Source of the DNA: Protofrankia sp. CiT1
GTDB taxonomy: Bacteria > Actinomycetota > Actinomycetes > Frankiales > Frankiaceae
Direction: 5' to 3'
Assembly (NCBI RefSeq): GCF_917627385.1
Contig: NZ_CAKJTL010000069.1
Location: 1 to 49,679, forward strand
Length of the DNA: 49,679 nt
Part shown: positions 1 through 9,200 of the stretch, in pieces
Layout of the letters: every line of letters starts with the position of its first letter
Numbering within the stretch: the stretch's first letter is position 1
Notes under the pieces: model-generated
Databases searched by the model: none
The model's input: only the letters and a program-made list of their open reading frames with translations
What the model was told of the DNA's origin: nothing
Made by a program: the position numbers and the translations under genes

Positions 1-10
1 TCGGCGGGGG

Positions 11-230
11 TCAGAGGGTCAGGATGTGGAGGGCTCGCTTGGGGTCACGGGCGTTACGGCGGGTCTCTCGGGTGAACTGTGTTACTCCCAGTAAACGAAA
101 CAGGTTGATCACGAGGTTCGTGATGGCGGCCCAGAATTGGGGGTTGTCGCCGGTGCGGAGCAGGAGGAGTCCTCGCCCCAGATGACATTCCGTAGCCAAT
201 GTGTGTGCTCTATCGTCCAGGGGGTGTAGC
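11..230 (-). pseudogene. ISAs1-like transposase C-terminal remnant, frameshifted
   Basis: The end of a DDE transposase of the ISAs1 type is readable on the minus strand but in two frames. One frame gives WTIEHTHWLRNVIWGEDSS, matching the family's conserved HWTIEN-LHWVRD-F-ED-S segment. The next frame continues with RTGDNPQ and then TRETRRNARDPKRALHIL, the usual C-terminal tail. The switch lies near 165-175, so the gene is frameshifted, and upstream parts are not recognisable. It is a dead insertion-sequence fragment that cannot make an active enzyme. Family assignment rests on motif recall, not a search. Confidence 0.6.
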
Positions 231-320
231 TGCCCGCGGTGCCGGCGGTGGAGGGTTCCCACTGTCGTAGACAGTGACCTTCAGGTTCGTTGTCCCCGAA
301 AGCGGGAACCCTCCAATCTG

Positions 321-614
321 TCATGAGCTGAGCTGGCCTCGGGCGACGAGTTGGTGGAGCAGGGGCCGCAGCGTGGTGGGTATCTGCGGCTCGTAGAGGG
401 TGGTGGAACGCTGTCGGCCGGTGGGGTCGGTGACTGTGAGCTGGTACTGATAGTAGTCCGCGCCTTTCGGGGATGGGGGCTGATCGTCCCACCTGATGGT
501 GTTAAGTGCGACTTCGGTCTTTCTGGCCTGGTCCGGGGGGAGCTGGTCTGTGTCGAGCACGGCCCGCAGGGTCAGGCCGGCGAAGCCGCCGCTGCGTTCG
601 AGTTCCACGCGCAT
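321..614 (-). CDS. emfourin-like protease inhibitor
   Basis: A small protein of 97 residues beginning MRVELERSGGFAG and ending in a basic helix-like segment (TTLRPLLHQLVARG). It resembles emfourin, the small protein inhibitor encoded beside protealysin-like M4 metalloproteases; the RSGGFAG start is typical of that family. It lies just downstream of the M4 peptidase gene on the same strand, the expected arrangement. I chose the internal ATG at 614 because homology starts there; a GTG at 671, 17 bases after the peptidase stop, would add 19 unconserved residues. The partner peptidase is broken, so the inhibitor may have lost its target. Inhibitor function is inferred from family and context. Confidence 0.7.
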   Translation of the reverse strand: MRVELERSGGFAGLTLRAVLDTDQLPPDQARKTEVALNTIRWDDQPPSPKGADYYQYQLTVTDPTGRQRSTTLYEPQIPTTLRPLLHQLVARGQLSS

Positions 615-687
615 CTGTTGATGGTCCCGCGGTCGCGGAGGTCGGGCAGCTCGAGCCTGGGTGGGGGACACAGCGGATGAGGGCTTG

Positions 688-1758
688 TCAGGCTATGGGG
701 ACCTTCACCGCCTCCCAGCCGTTTTGGACCGCCTGTGCTTCGTCGCTGGTCGGGCCGTAGATCTGCCGGGAGTGGCGGAGAGTGATCCGGGCGAAGTCGC
801 GGAACTCGGCGTTTGGGGGTAGCTGGGGGTCCAAGAGCGAGGTATACCAGATGGTGCCGGGTACTTCCCAGGCGAAGCCGCCGAGGGCATCGGCGACGAG
901 GTAGAAGGCGCGGTTGGGGATGCCGGAGTTGCGATGCACCCCGCCGTTGTCGTCGGCGGTGTGGACGTAGTGGTTCATGTCAGTGGGCTGGTTGTCGTGT
1001 GGGTTGGCGGTGCCGGGTGCTTTCATGGACCGCAGGGCTGGTTGGAGGGCGGGTCCGACGATGTCCGCGCCGATCAGCCAGTCGGCGTCGGAGGCTTTCT
1101 GGCTGAGCCGGAACTGTTTGACCAGGCTGCCCATCACGTCGGAGAGGGACTCGTTGAGGGCTCCGGACTGGCCGCTGTAGGTCAGGTTCGCTTCATGTTG
1201 GGTTACGCCGTGGGTGAGTTCGTGGCCGATCACCTCGATGCCCGCGGTGGTCCGAGTGAATATCTGGCCGTCGCCGTCGCCGAAGAACATCTCAGCGCCG
1301 TCCCAGAAGGCGTTGTCGTAGTGCTCGGCGTAGTGGACTGCGCCGTGCAGGCATCTCTTGGCCGTCGATGGAGTCGCGTTGGAAGACGCGCCAGTAAAAG
1401 TCGTAGGTCATGCCGAAGCCGTCGTAGGCTTCGTCGACGGCTGGGTCGCCGGTTGCTTGCTCGCCCTCGCCTCGTACCCGGGTGCCTAGCGTCTGACTCT
1501 GCTGCTGCTGGTCGTAGATGGTGCGCTGAGGCCGGCCGCCCTGCCGGCCGAAGGTGATCCGCCGGGCTGTCGGGCCGCCGGACCGGGCGGCTGTCTCGGC
1601 GCGGGCCAGCCGGAACGAGTGGTCTAGCTGCAGGGTGCGCAGCGCCGCAGCCCGCACCTGCTCGGTTTCGCCTTCACCGACAAGTCGGGCCAGCAGATCG
1701 GGGGGATGATGCAGTGCAGCGGTTGGTGAGGTGTCGTTCCCGAACCGTAGGTTGCCAT
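688..1758 (-). pseudogene. M4 (thermolysin/protealysin-like) metallopeptidase, two frameshifts
   Basis: The reading starts at an ATG at 1758 (MATYGSGTTPHQPLHCIIPP, the short protealysin-type precursor motif). It leaves frame in a run of C at 1700-1705, continues as ARLVGEGETEQVRAAALRTL, leaves frame again at about 1351, and finishes with a well conserved catalytic part. Zinc motif HELTH lies at about 1212-1224, followed by NESLSDVMG with the third zinc ligand Glu. The C-terminal half is complete, ending KVPIA. Protealysins are zinc endopeptidases with a short N-terminal propeptide. Two separate indels, one in a homopolymer, make it a pseudogene unless they are sequencing errors. The emfourin-like gene follows 74 bases downstream. 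Confidence 0.8.
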
Positions 1759-1785
1759 GAGTGTTCCTTTTTAGGTTTCCGTGTC

Positions 1786-1881
1786 GGTAAGTATTCGGTC
1801 ATGCCGTGGGGCGCCAGGACGTCTGCGCAGGTCAGCCGGGGTGCGGGCTCGAAGATCCCACGGGTTTACCGAATACTTACC
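1786..1881. repeat. 14-bp perfect inverted repeat flanking 68 bp
   Basis: GGTAAGTATTCGGT at 1786-1799 is repeated in perfect inverted form at 1868-1881. It lies just upstream of the M4 peptidase start. It could be a decayed mobile-element pair of ends or a regulatory palindrome; its AT-rich core stands out from the surroundings. Function unknown. Confidence 0.6.
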
Positions 1882-2160
1882 CGTGTCGAGTGGTTGCCCA
1901 GTGGCATACCACCTATGTGACCGATCGATTGTGGATTCACATGTGTGGTCGTCTTTCGATGTGTCCTAGGAGCAAGTCGTGGACGAGGTGCAACCCGGGG
2001 TGTTGGCAAGGGGCGAACCAGAAAGTGCCGCGTCCGGGCATCTCTCGGACAGGCGTGAATGTTACCGTCATACGGCGGGTGGCATCCCGCTCTGGTTCAT
2101 CGGCTGTTGCAAACAAAGATGTTGCAGGGTAAGGGGATGACCATGTCCCACTACTGATCG
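1882..2160. other. intergenic, no gene recognised
   Basis: Moderate-GC sequence between the broken M4 peptidase and the 3' end of the lipase gene. The short open frames here show no conserved motif, no good ribosome site and no high-GC third position. I see nothing else. Confidence 0.5.
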
Positions 2161-3261
2161 TCAGGGTAGGGGTAGCTCCCCGAACTCATTCCTTATGCCT
2201 GGCGGAATAAGGGCCGCAATATAGTTTTGCGGCAGGTGGTCAACGACCGAATACTGAGGATGCAGGTGCCGTAGCAGCCACATCTGGCGTTCCACGAATC
2301 CGAGAAGCGCCTCGGGGGCTATGAAGAGGTCGTTCGTCTGCGACGATGCCGGACTCTCGATCCACGGCCATTTCCTACTGTACCTCAACTCGTGCTCAGG
2401 ATAGTGGGCGAAATGACCGGATGCCGAAGGAGGAAGACGCGGTACAGGGTCGTTACGATACACGTAGCGGATTACGTTTCTGCCCAGGAACTCATGCCTC
2501 TTACATGCCAAAGCCAGCGCGGGTGAGCCGATCATTGGCTGGCCGAAAGTATATACTGCATGGAGTATCTGGCCGACGTCCTGATAGCGGGCGTTGTTTT
2601 TCAGCATGATTCCCATCATCGAGGCGATGGCTGCGCCGTAGCTGTGGCCTGTTATGTAGAGCCGCTCCAGCGGTTGAACCTGCCGGTCTCTCTCCCCTAG
2701 GATGTTTACCGCACCCTCATTCGTCACAGGTTGCAGGGCGGCACGCAGAATCTCTACAATCTTATCGCTGGTCGCCCGTGTGTTCCGGTAAAATCCGGCG
2801 TGCACGTCGAAGTAGTTCTTTGGATCTTGTTCGTTGCCGACGCAGATTTTGAAGTCCTCTGGCTCGATGTCGGCGACGGCGAACCAGTTTAGAAGATTTG
2901 TTGGCTCTGTGCCACGGTAGGCGAGAATTCCAATTCTACCATCTTGACTTTGTAGAATAAAGGCCGTGGACCACAGCAGCATCCCGTCAACATAGTCTGC
3001 GACAATGCGACAGCGGTTACCTTCGAGTCCCAGTCGGGCCATGGTCTCCGAAAATGTGCTGCCGCCGTCCTTTGTCCGTGCGGAGTCTACCCTCTCATAT
3101 GCGTACCCTGCGCAAGTCGCCAGCACATGAGCGACAGTATCGTTGGGATGGACTTGCACCTGTAGGAGATCAGCAACCAAGTTTGGGTAGACAGGTAGCC
3201 CGTCTGGCTGGCTAGGACTGGGTTCGAGCGGTGATGGCGCTTTGACAGTAGTGACCAACAT
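2161..3261 (-). CDS. class 3 (fungal-type) lipase family protein
   Basis: A 366-residue alpha/beta-hydrolase. The nucleophile elbow is GHSYG with Ser207, the oxyanion segment is AYRGTEP at about 114-120, the acid is probably Asp271 in YRNDPVPRLPP, and the His probably lies in SGHFAHYPEH (about 281-290). This is the class 3 lipase layout, which hydrolyses ester bonds of acylglycerols or related lipids. No signal peptide is seen, so it may act in the cytoplasm or leave by a non-classical route. The start is well set: GGAGGTGACCC precedes the ATG at 3261. The gene is clearly less GC-rich than its neighbours and uses AT-ending codons, suggesting recent acquisition. Substrate unknown. Confidence 0.8.
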   Translation of the reverse strand: MLVTTVKAPSPLEPSPSQPDGLPVYPNLVADLLQVQVHPNDTVAHVLATCAGYAYERVDSARTKDGGSTFSETMARLGLEGNRCRIVADYVDGMLLWSTAFILQSQDGRIGILAYRGTEPTNLLNWFAVADIEPEDFKICVGNEQDPKNYFDVHAGFYRNTRATSDKIVEILRAALQPVTNEGAVNILGERDRQVQPLERLYITGHSYGAAIASMMGIMLKNNARYQDVGQILHAVYTFGQPMIGSPALALACKRHEFLGRNVIRYVYRNDPVPRLPPSASGHFAHYPEHELRYSRKWPWIESPASSQTNDLFIAPEALLGFVERQMWLLRHLHPQYSVVDHLPQNYIAALIPPGIRNEFGELPLP

Positions 3262-3590
3262 GGGTCACCTCCATAGATTTACCCGCAACGAGACGCTGCG
3301 GGAAGGGATGGCATGGAGACATCTTTCTGTTGGCGTGGGCCGGATCCGTCAGCACTTGGCTGTGTTCCTGCTATCAACACCTACCACGGCAGGCCGCCAC
3401 CAATCCTCGACAATGAAAGAAACTTGGTAACTTTTGGGGGCTTCCAGCCTTCGATGTCGCCTTTCGGTATATCTGCGCCCCGGTCCGGCTGTCGATTGGC
3501 TGGACGCTGTTGCGTTGGCTGGGCACGGTGGCCGGGCTCGTCGGGCATGATCGGGTGGTGCATCGTCGTCGTGTCCATCCGGCGGTTCCG
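3262..3590. other. intergenic, no gene recognised
   Basis: Upstream region of the lipase gene running into the IS6-type remnant. It contains the lipase ribosome site at 3262-3272 and presumably its promoter; no further gene or element could be supported. Confidence 0.5.
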
Positions 3591-3593
3591 GTC

Positions 3594-4251
3594 TCGGAGT
3601 TCGCCGCGTTCCGGTTCCCGCCAGAAGTGATCGTGCTGGCGGCGCTGGTATTTGCCTACGCCTTGTCCTACCGAGAGGTTGAGGAACTGCTCGCCGAGCG
3701 CGGCATCGTTGTTGACGCTGTCACGCTGGGTGCAGCGTTCAGCCGCTTCTGATGGACGCCGTCCGGCCGTGTCGCCACCTGCCTGGGGATCGATAGTTCG
3801 CCGATGAGATGTACGTCATAGTCGTCGGCTGACGGGCCTACCTGTACCGGGCAGTCGACCAGTTCGGCCAGGTCATCGACGTGCTTGCCTGCGAACGTCG
3901 GGACCTGGCCGCGGCCCGCCGGTTCTTCACCCGGGCGCTGTCCCACGGCCGCCGACACGTTGAGGCGACCATCGACCGAGCCGCCGGCTACGTAGCCACG
4001 GGTGCTCGAGGAGCAGCTCCCCGCCGCACAGCACGTCGACGCCGCCAGGCAACAACCCGACCGAAGCCGATCACGGCAGGTTGAAAGCCCGGCTCCGGCC
4101 GATGCGCAGCCTGAAACGTCTCCGCTCCGCCCAGGTGATCGGCTCTGGACATGTCCAGCACATCCGCCGCGGACACTACGAACTCGCCGTCGACACCGAA
4201 CCCCGTCGCCGACTCACCGGCGCCTTCGCCGAGTTCGCTCTGGCTATCTGA
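3594..4251 (+). pseudogene. IS6-family transposase remnant, multiple frameshifts
   Basis: Pieces of an IS6-type DDE transposase are readable in order but in changing frames. They are FRFPPEVIVLA, LSYREVEELLAERGI, YLYRAVDQFGQVIDV, RRDLAAARRFFTRAL, then a segment around EADHGRLKARLRPMRSLKRL, and finally the tail ELAVDTEPRRRLTGAFAEF ending LAI-stop at 4251. Several indels and an early stop after FSRF (near 3750) break the reading frame. Such enzymes normally are about 230 residues and drive cointegrate transposition. Terminal inverted repeats were not identified. The element is inactive and is abutted by another transposase fragment. Confidence 0.75.
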
Positions 4252-4292
4252 CCAGGGCAGCAGCCCACATCCGCCACGTCTCGCGGTGGCTC

Positions 4293-4526
4293 GACGCAAC
4301 AGACATCCCATTAGCGATCAAGAAGCCGGCGGGTGGACAGCTCACGGACGGCCGGGAGGCTCACAACAAAACACGCAATGGCAAGCGGGCTGTCGGTGAG
4401 CGCGGGAACTCCTTACTCAAAACAACGTTCAAAGCTCTCCGCAACGTCAGCCTCTGCCCATGGAGGATCGGCCGGATCGTCGCCGCTGCGCTCATCCTCC
4501 TCCACATCGAGCACAATCGAACAACA
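4293..4526 (+). pseudogene. IS5-type DDE transposase, C-terminal fragment
   Basis: A single open stretch encodes the last part of an IS5-like (DDE_Tnp_4) transposase: DIPLAIKKPAGGQLTDG, then GKRAVGERGNSLLKTTFKAL, then ALILLHIEHNRTT, the usual C-terminus. The Glu in AVGERGN is the likely third catalytic carboxylate. The N-terminal two thirds are missing, and the natural stop after HNRTT has been lost so the frame runs on. It lies 42 bases after the IS6 remnant, so one insertion or deletion probably joined the two. Confidence 0.7.
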
Positions 4527-4921
4527 TGGCTACAGAACGCAACAAGCCGTTACGCGGAAAGCCCCACTGCTCTTCCCCGTACGATTGGCGGCCCGGTCGG
4601 TGCCTTGCTGGCCGGGATATCGGTGGGCGCGGAGATGCTCGCTGACGCGCATCCGGTCGCCGTTGCCGTCGAAGCCGGTGGGGCGTGGTCCGCACGGCCG
4701 ATCCGAACGGCCTCGGACGGATCGCCGCGCCATACCGGACAGCGGTGGTCGAGGCGCTACTGGGATCGGCCCGCGGCGGGGACGCCCGTCCGTACCGCTG
4801 AGGGCGGTGAAGAAGTGGCCCGTACTTGGGCCGGGTGCTTTGCCCTGGATGTGATGCTCCAGCATCGATCCGGACGGGTCCTGGATACGTTTGCGTACCC
4901 GTATCCTGTGGGGAGCGGCCT
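4527..4921. other. gap without recognised gene
   Basis: High-GC sequence between the IS5 fragment and the toxin-antitoxin pair. A short stretch ending at a TGA near 4801 could be a decayed coding fragment, but I cannot assign it. It probably contains the promoter of the antitoxin operon. Confidence 0.4.
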
Positions 4922-4935
4922 GAGAGGAGGCTGTG

Positions 4936-5193
4936 GTGGCGGATGCGAATGTGCGGATTCCGGCGGAGGCGCGGGATCGGCTGGCGGAGGTGGCTGCGGC
5001 GGAGGGGCTGTCGTTGCGGGCGTATCTGGCGCGCTTGGCGAGCACGCTGCTGACGCCAGCTGAACGAGCGGAGCGCGCCGAGCGGGCACGGGCGGTGCTG
5101 CGGGAGTGGAGCGGCTACGACCCGACGGAAGAGGAGGCCGCGCAGGCCGATGCCGAGCTGGACCGTCGGCTGGCGCGGGAGTTGGTGCGGTGA
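4936..5193 (+). CDS. ribbon-helix-helix-type antitoxin
   Basis: A protein of 85 residues. Residues 1-35 (VADANVRIPAEARDRLAEV) look like a ribbon-helix-helix DNA-binding domain. The rest is a charged helix (AERAERAERARAVLREW) ending in an acidic segment, the usual toxin-neutralising tail. GAGAGGAGG at 4922-4930 is only 2 bases from the GTG at 4933 but 5 bases from the GTG at 4936, so I prefer the latter. The stop overlaps the next gene's GTG, as expected for an antitoxin-toxin pair. It likely represses its own operon and binds the downstream toxin; this is inferred from architecture. Confidence 0.7.
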   Translation: MADANVRIPAEARDRLAEVAAAEGLSLRAYLARLASTLLTPAERAERAERARAVLREWSGYDPTEEEAAQADAELDRRLARELVR

Positions 5194-5609
5194 GTGACGC
5201 GCTGCATGTGGTGCTGGACGAGACGGCGATGGTCTTGGCCGGCTACGGCAACAGGCTGGCCTCCCGGCTGATCCAGCGCGCCCACACCGTGCCGGGCCAT
5301 TTCCTGTATGCCCCGGCGTGTGCGTTGGTGGAGGCGGACCGGGCCCGGCCGGGAACTGCGGAGCACATCGCCGCGCTGCAGGCGGTGACGATTGTGGACT
5401 TGGACTTGGCGGCCGCGGTCGCGCTGGCCCGCGATACCGGCTGGGCGTCGGCGCACGTCCGGTACGCGGCCGAGCCCACCCCGGAGTGTCCCGAGGGTGC
5501 GGTGATCGCTACGGCGGCGCCGGACCGGTGGACGGGCCAGCCGGTGCGCATCCTGGACCTCAGAGCGCCCGGCAATAGGGGAGCGGCGTCACGTGGGTGG
5601 GCCACGTAG
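5190..5609 (+). CDS. PIN-like toxin with repeat-encoded C-terminus
   Basis: A protein of 139 residues beginning at GTG 5190 (VSDALHVVLDETAMVLAGYG), overlapping the antitoxin stop in GTGA. Acidic Asp10 in LDETA and Glu48 in ALVEADR, followed by an alternating helix/strand pattern ending PVRILDL, suggest a PIN-type ribonuclease fold, though the match is weak and the third and fourth carboxylates are not clear. The native protein probably ended near ILDL. Residues 125-139 (RAPGNRGAASRGWAT) are encoded by an inserted inverted-repeat element, which also supplies the TAG stop. It may still be active or may be impaired. Confidence 0.6.
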   Translation: MSDALHVVLDETAMVLAGYGNRLASRLIQRAHTVPGHFLYAPACALVEADRARPGTAEHIAALQAVTIVDLDLAAAVALARDTGWASAHVRYAAEPTPECPEGAVIATAAPDRWTGQPVRILDLRAPGNRGAASRGWAT

Positions 5610-5724
5610 CTCGCGGCGTTGTCGTCGGTCGACGCCCACAACCAGGGCGTCTTCCTCCTCCGCCTGGCGATCTACGTACCCCACCCACCTTCCTTGATCC
5701 ACGCCCCTATTGCCGGGCGCTCCT
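5562..5724. repeat. family I inverted-repeat element (MITE-like), copy A
   Basis: A 163-bp element. Left end AGAGCGCCCGGCAATAGGGG (5562-5581) and right end CCCCTATTGCCGGGCGCTCCT (5704-5724) are inverted copies. The interior resembles the copy at 42940-43102, which has the same length. It has inserted at the 3' end of the toxin gene. No coding capacity for a transposase, so any movement must be in trans. Confidence 0.85.
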
Positions 5725-5900
5725 AGCCTGTGAGTTGCTCTGGTATCCTCAGGCCTTTCAGGACGCCCGCCGCTGCCCTGTGCGCCTATGCCGGCCGTTG
5801 TAACCGCGGACATGGCCTGTCAGGTGCTGGATCTCCCGTACCTGGCATCGACGCCGTGAGCCCGTCCGATGTGCCGGTGGCGTTGCTGTCGGGAGTGATC

Positions 5901-6190
5901 TAGGTGGTGTCGGGTACTTCGTCGTCGTGAACGGCTACTAGACACTCCTGCTCTGCGGCGCGGGCCGGGAGCTGGTCCGGTACCGGTACATGATCCGCGG
6001 GGAACGGCTGGACTCGCTGCTCGGATCCGCGACGGTACCCCGGCTCGGTGTGCCCGCCCCGCGTACAACGAAGCGGCAAGCGTGGCGACCAGCGTCCGCT
6101 CGCTGCTGACCCCGCACTACTCCAATCTTGAGCTGGTGCTTGTCAACGACATGATGGGCGGGCCGGCAGCCCGACGGACCTGCTTCGGTG
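5901..6190 (+). pseudogene. family 2 glycosyltransferase remnant
   Basis: Two adjacent frames give the beginning of a membrane-associated GT2 enzyme. First comes VGYFVVVNGY-stop-TLLL with RELVRYRY (an N-terminal membrane helix motif with an in-frame TAG). After a frame change near 6055 comes PAYNEAASVATSVRSLLTP, then YSNLELVLVNDMMGG, where intact enzymes have a VVDDGS-type motif. The catalytic core beyond this is missing, and the fragment stops just before the 3' end of the caspase-STAND gene. It is a truncated, frameshifted relic. Confidence 0.65.
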
Positions 6191-6216
6191 GGTTGAAGGA
6201 ACGCCACCGGCAGCGG

Positions 6217-9200
6217 TCAGCTTCCCGCCGGTACCGGTGAGGGACGAGTGACGATCGGGATGATCGGCGGCGACGGTGCTTCGGGGAGGTTCGGGCACAC
6301 CCGGCCGAAGCTGACGCCGGGGGCGATGGCCGACCATTCCGGCTGGGTCGGATTGGCCCCGGCCAGGCGGCAGGCACGGGCCACCGGGTCCGTCACCGCC
6401 GCGCGCAGCGGGGCGGTGTTCCACCTGACCACATTGCCGGACTCATCGTAGGTGGTGAGCGTGTCGCCGTGGTCGGAGAACGCCACGCCGCGCGGATAGT
6501 TCGCCAGGGTCACCGCCGTGACCCGGTGGGGCGCGGCGGTGACGGTCACGTCCCACAGCGCTACTTCGTCGCCGCCGTCGACGGTGGCGAGAATGCGTCC
6601 GTCCGGGCTGAACATGATGAAGGGCACCGACGCATCCGTGCTGACTGTCGCTCGGAAGACCGGCGCGGCGGGCGAGGAGACGTCGAACAGGTAGGTGTTC
6701 TTCAGCCCGCTGGCCGCCAGGGTGTTTCCGTCGGGGGAGAAACGGGCGCTGCCGGAGATCTGGACGTGGGGGTGGTCCGGTTCGGTGAGGCTGCTCAGCG
6801 GCTTCGGACGGCGGGGATCGGCCATGTCGTACAGGCGCCCACCGCACAGCAGGAGACGTCCCCGCGGCCCGAACGCCACCGGGCAGTTCGCGGTGTGCTT
6901 CTCGGTGAGGGTGGACACCCGGGTGGCATGACCCCGGTCGGAGATGTCCCAGACGGTTGTCGGCCCGTCCAGGAGGCTCACGGCGATGAGCCTGTGGTCA
7001 GGCGAGAACGCCAGGTCCTCGACAAAGTCAGGACCGTCGGCGGCGCGGAACCGCGCTGTCGACACCGGCGCCGCGGGGTCGGAGATGTCCCAGACAGCCA
7101 CGGTCCCGTCATGCGCCCCGGTGGCGAGAGCGCGGCCGTCCGGGGCGAAGGCCACCCTCGGGTTGCCCGGGACGTCGATGGTGCCGGCGTCTTGACCTGT
7201 TGCCGGACCTGTCAGGTTCACCAGCACGGGTCGACCGCCGGAAGCCCAGGCCGCCAGCAGCCTGCCAGCCGGGTCGAGCGTGGAGAACGCCAGCGGGGCG
7301 TATGGATTCGGCGGGGATGGAGCGGTTGCGGCGATCGGCTGTGCCGAGCGTGCCGGAGCCAGCCGGTCCGCCAGCGCCCACAACAGCACGGTGTCGTCGT
7401 TTCCCCCGGTGGCCAGCGTGCGACCGTCCGGGGAGAAGCCCACCGCCCGGATCAGGTTCCGGTGCCCGGTGAATACGGCGGTGCGTACCGGTGCCGCTCG
7501 ATCGGCGACGTCCCACAACACGACGCTGCGATCCGTGCTGCCCGTGGCCAGGCTCCCGCCGTCCGGGCTGAAGACGACCGCGCGTACGGCGCCGCCGTGG
7601 CCGCTCAGGCCGGCTGTCTGGTACGGGTGCGTGGGGTCGGTCAGATCCCACAGCCGTGCCTGCGCGTCGTCCGTCCCGGTGGCCAGCGTGTGCCCCTCGG
7701 GGCTGAAGGCTGCGGACAGCACCGCGGGACGGCCGGCTGGGGCGAGGACCGCCTGCCGGCGCGGGTGGGAACGGTCCGTCACATCCCATACCTCTGTGGT
7801 TCCGTCCTGCCAGCCGAGGGCCAGCAGCCGTCCGTCGGGGGAGAACACGGCGGTGTTGAGCGGGCCGTCGTGGCGGGGTAACCGGGCCAGGCGGGTCGCC
7901 TCCGGGGGACGGGCACCCACCGCCCACAGCGAGGGCACACCGAGGTCGGAGGCGAGCAGGGTGCGTCCGTCGGGGCTGGCGGCCGCGCTCTGGATGACTG
8001 TCCCCATCCCGCTGACGGTTCCCAGGCCGACGGGATGCGCGGGGTCCGCCAGGTCGAACATCCCCAGGACGCCGTCCTGGCCCAGCAGGTACAGCAGACG
8101 CCCACCGTCGTCGAGCCAGGACGCCGTCACACCCTGGGTGAACGTCGGCGGGCTGTGCGCAACCACGTCGGCGATCTTGCGACGATGGCCAGGTTGGGAG
8201 ACGTCCCAGACCTGCGCGGTGCCGTCACCGGTACCGATGATCAGAATTCGGCCGTCCCGGCTGTGGGTCAGCGTGGTGACGACGTTCGGCAGGCCCTCGA
8301 CAGCCACGGAGAACTGGGTTCCCGCCAGGACATCGAGCAGCGCCGCGCGGCTGGTCGCCGACGGGTCCCGCTGGTACGCCTCCACCGCGAGCAGGAGCGC
8401 GGACCGTGGCTCGGTGCCGGTAGCCGAGATCGCCGCGGCCTGCAGCTGGCGGACGGTCGCGGCCTGGCTGCTGCGCCGCGCGCTGGAACGCTGCTGGAAC
8501 GCCAGGCCGGCGGCCAGCGCCGTCAGGCACAGGGCAAGTGCCAGGCCGGCAAGGATCTGCCTGAGCCGGCGGATCCGCCGGCGCTCCCGGGCCTGTTCGG
8601 CCTGTTCCATTCGGATGCTGGCGTCGAGGAACTCCTGGTCGGCCACTCGCAACAGGCGCTTGTGCCGGGCGTCCGCGGCCCATTCGCGGGCCGCCGCCAA
8701 CCGGACGCCGCGATGGCAGAACGCCGGATCGCGACCGGCGCGCTGCCAGGCATCCGTCGCGTCGGCCAGCTGCTGGCGGATGAGCAGCCCGGCGCGATCC
8801 TCGTCGATCCATCGACGCAGCCGCGGCCAGGCACGCAGCAGCGCCTCGTGGGAGAGCTGCGCCCCGCCGTCGTCGACGGTGACCAGCCGGGCCTGCGCCA
8901 ACCGGTCGCACACCAGCGTGATGAGCTGGCGCTGCACGCTGGAACGACCGTGGGCCATCTCGCGTAGGTCGATGCGCTGCCGCACCGCCTCCCCATCGCC
9001 GCCGCTCAGATACACCATCCGCACGAACAGTTCGCGCAGGGCCACCCGGCCGGGTTCCGCGAGCGAGTCGTGGATCTCCTCGGCGGTGCGGGTGACCGAC
9101 TGCCAGATACCGCCGGTGGCCTGGTAGCCGGCGAGGGTGAGGGTGCGGCCGCTGCGCCTGGTCCAGGTGGCGCGCAGCACGTGCGCCAGGAACGGCAGGG

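Noticed and set aside
1714-2132. Short overlapping plus-strand frames beyond the M4 gene
   Set aside because: No motif, mixed codon bias and no ribosome site.
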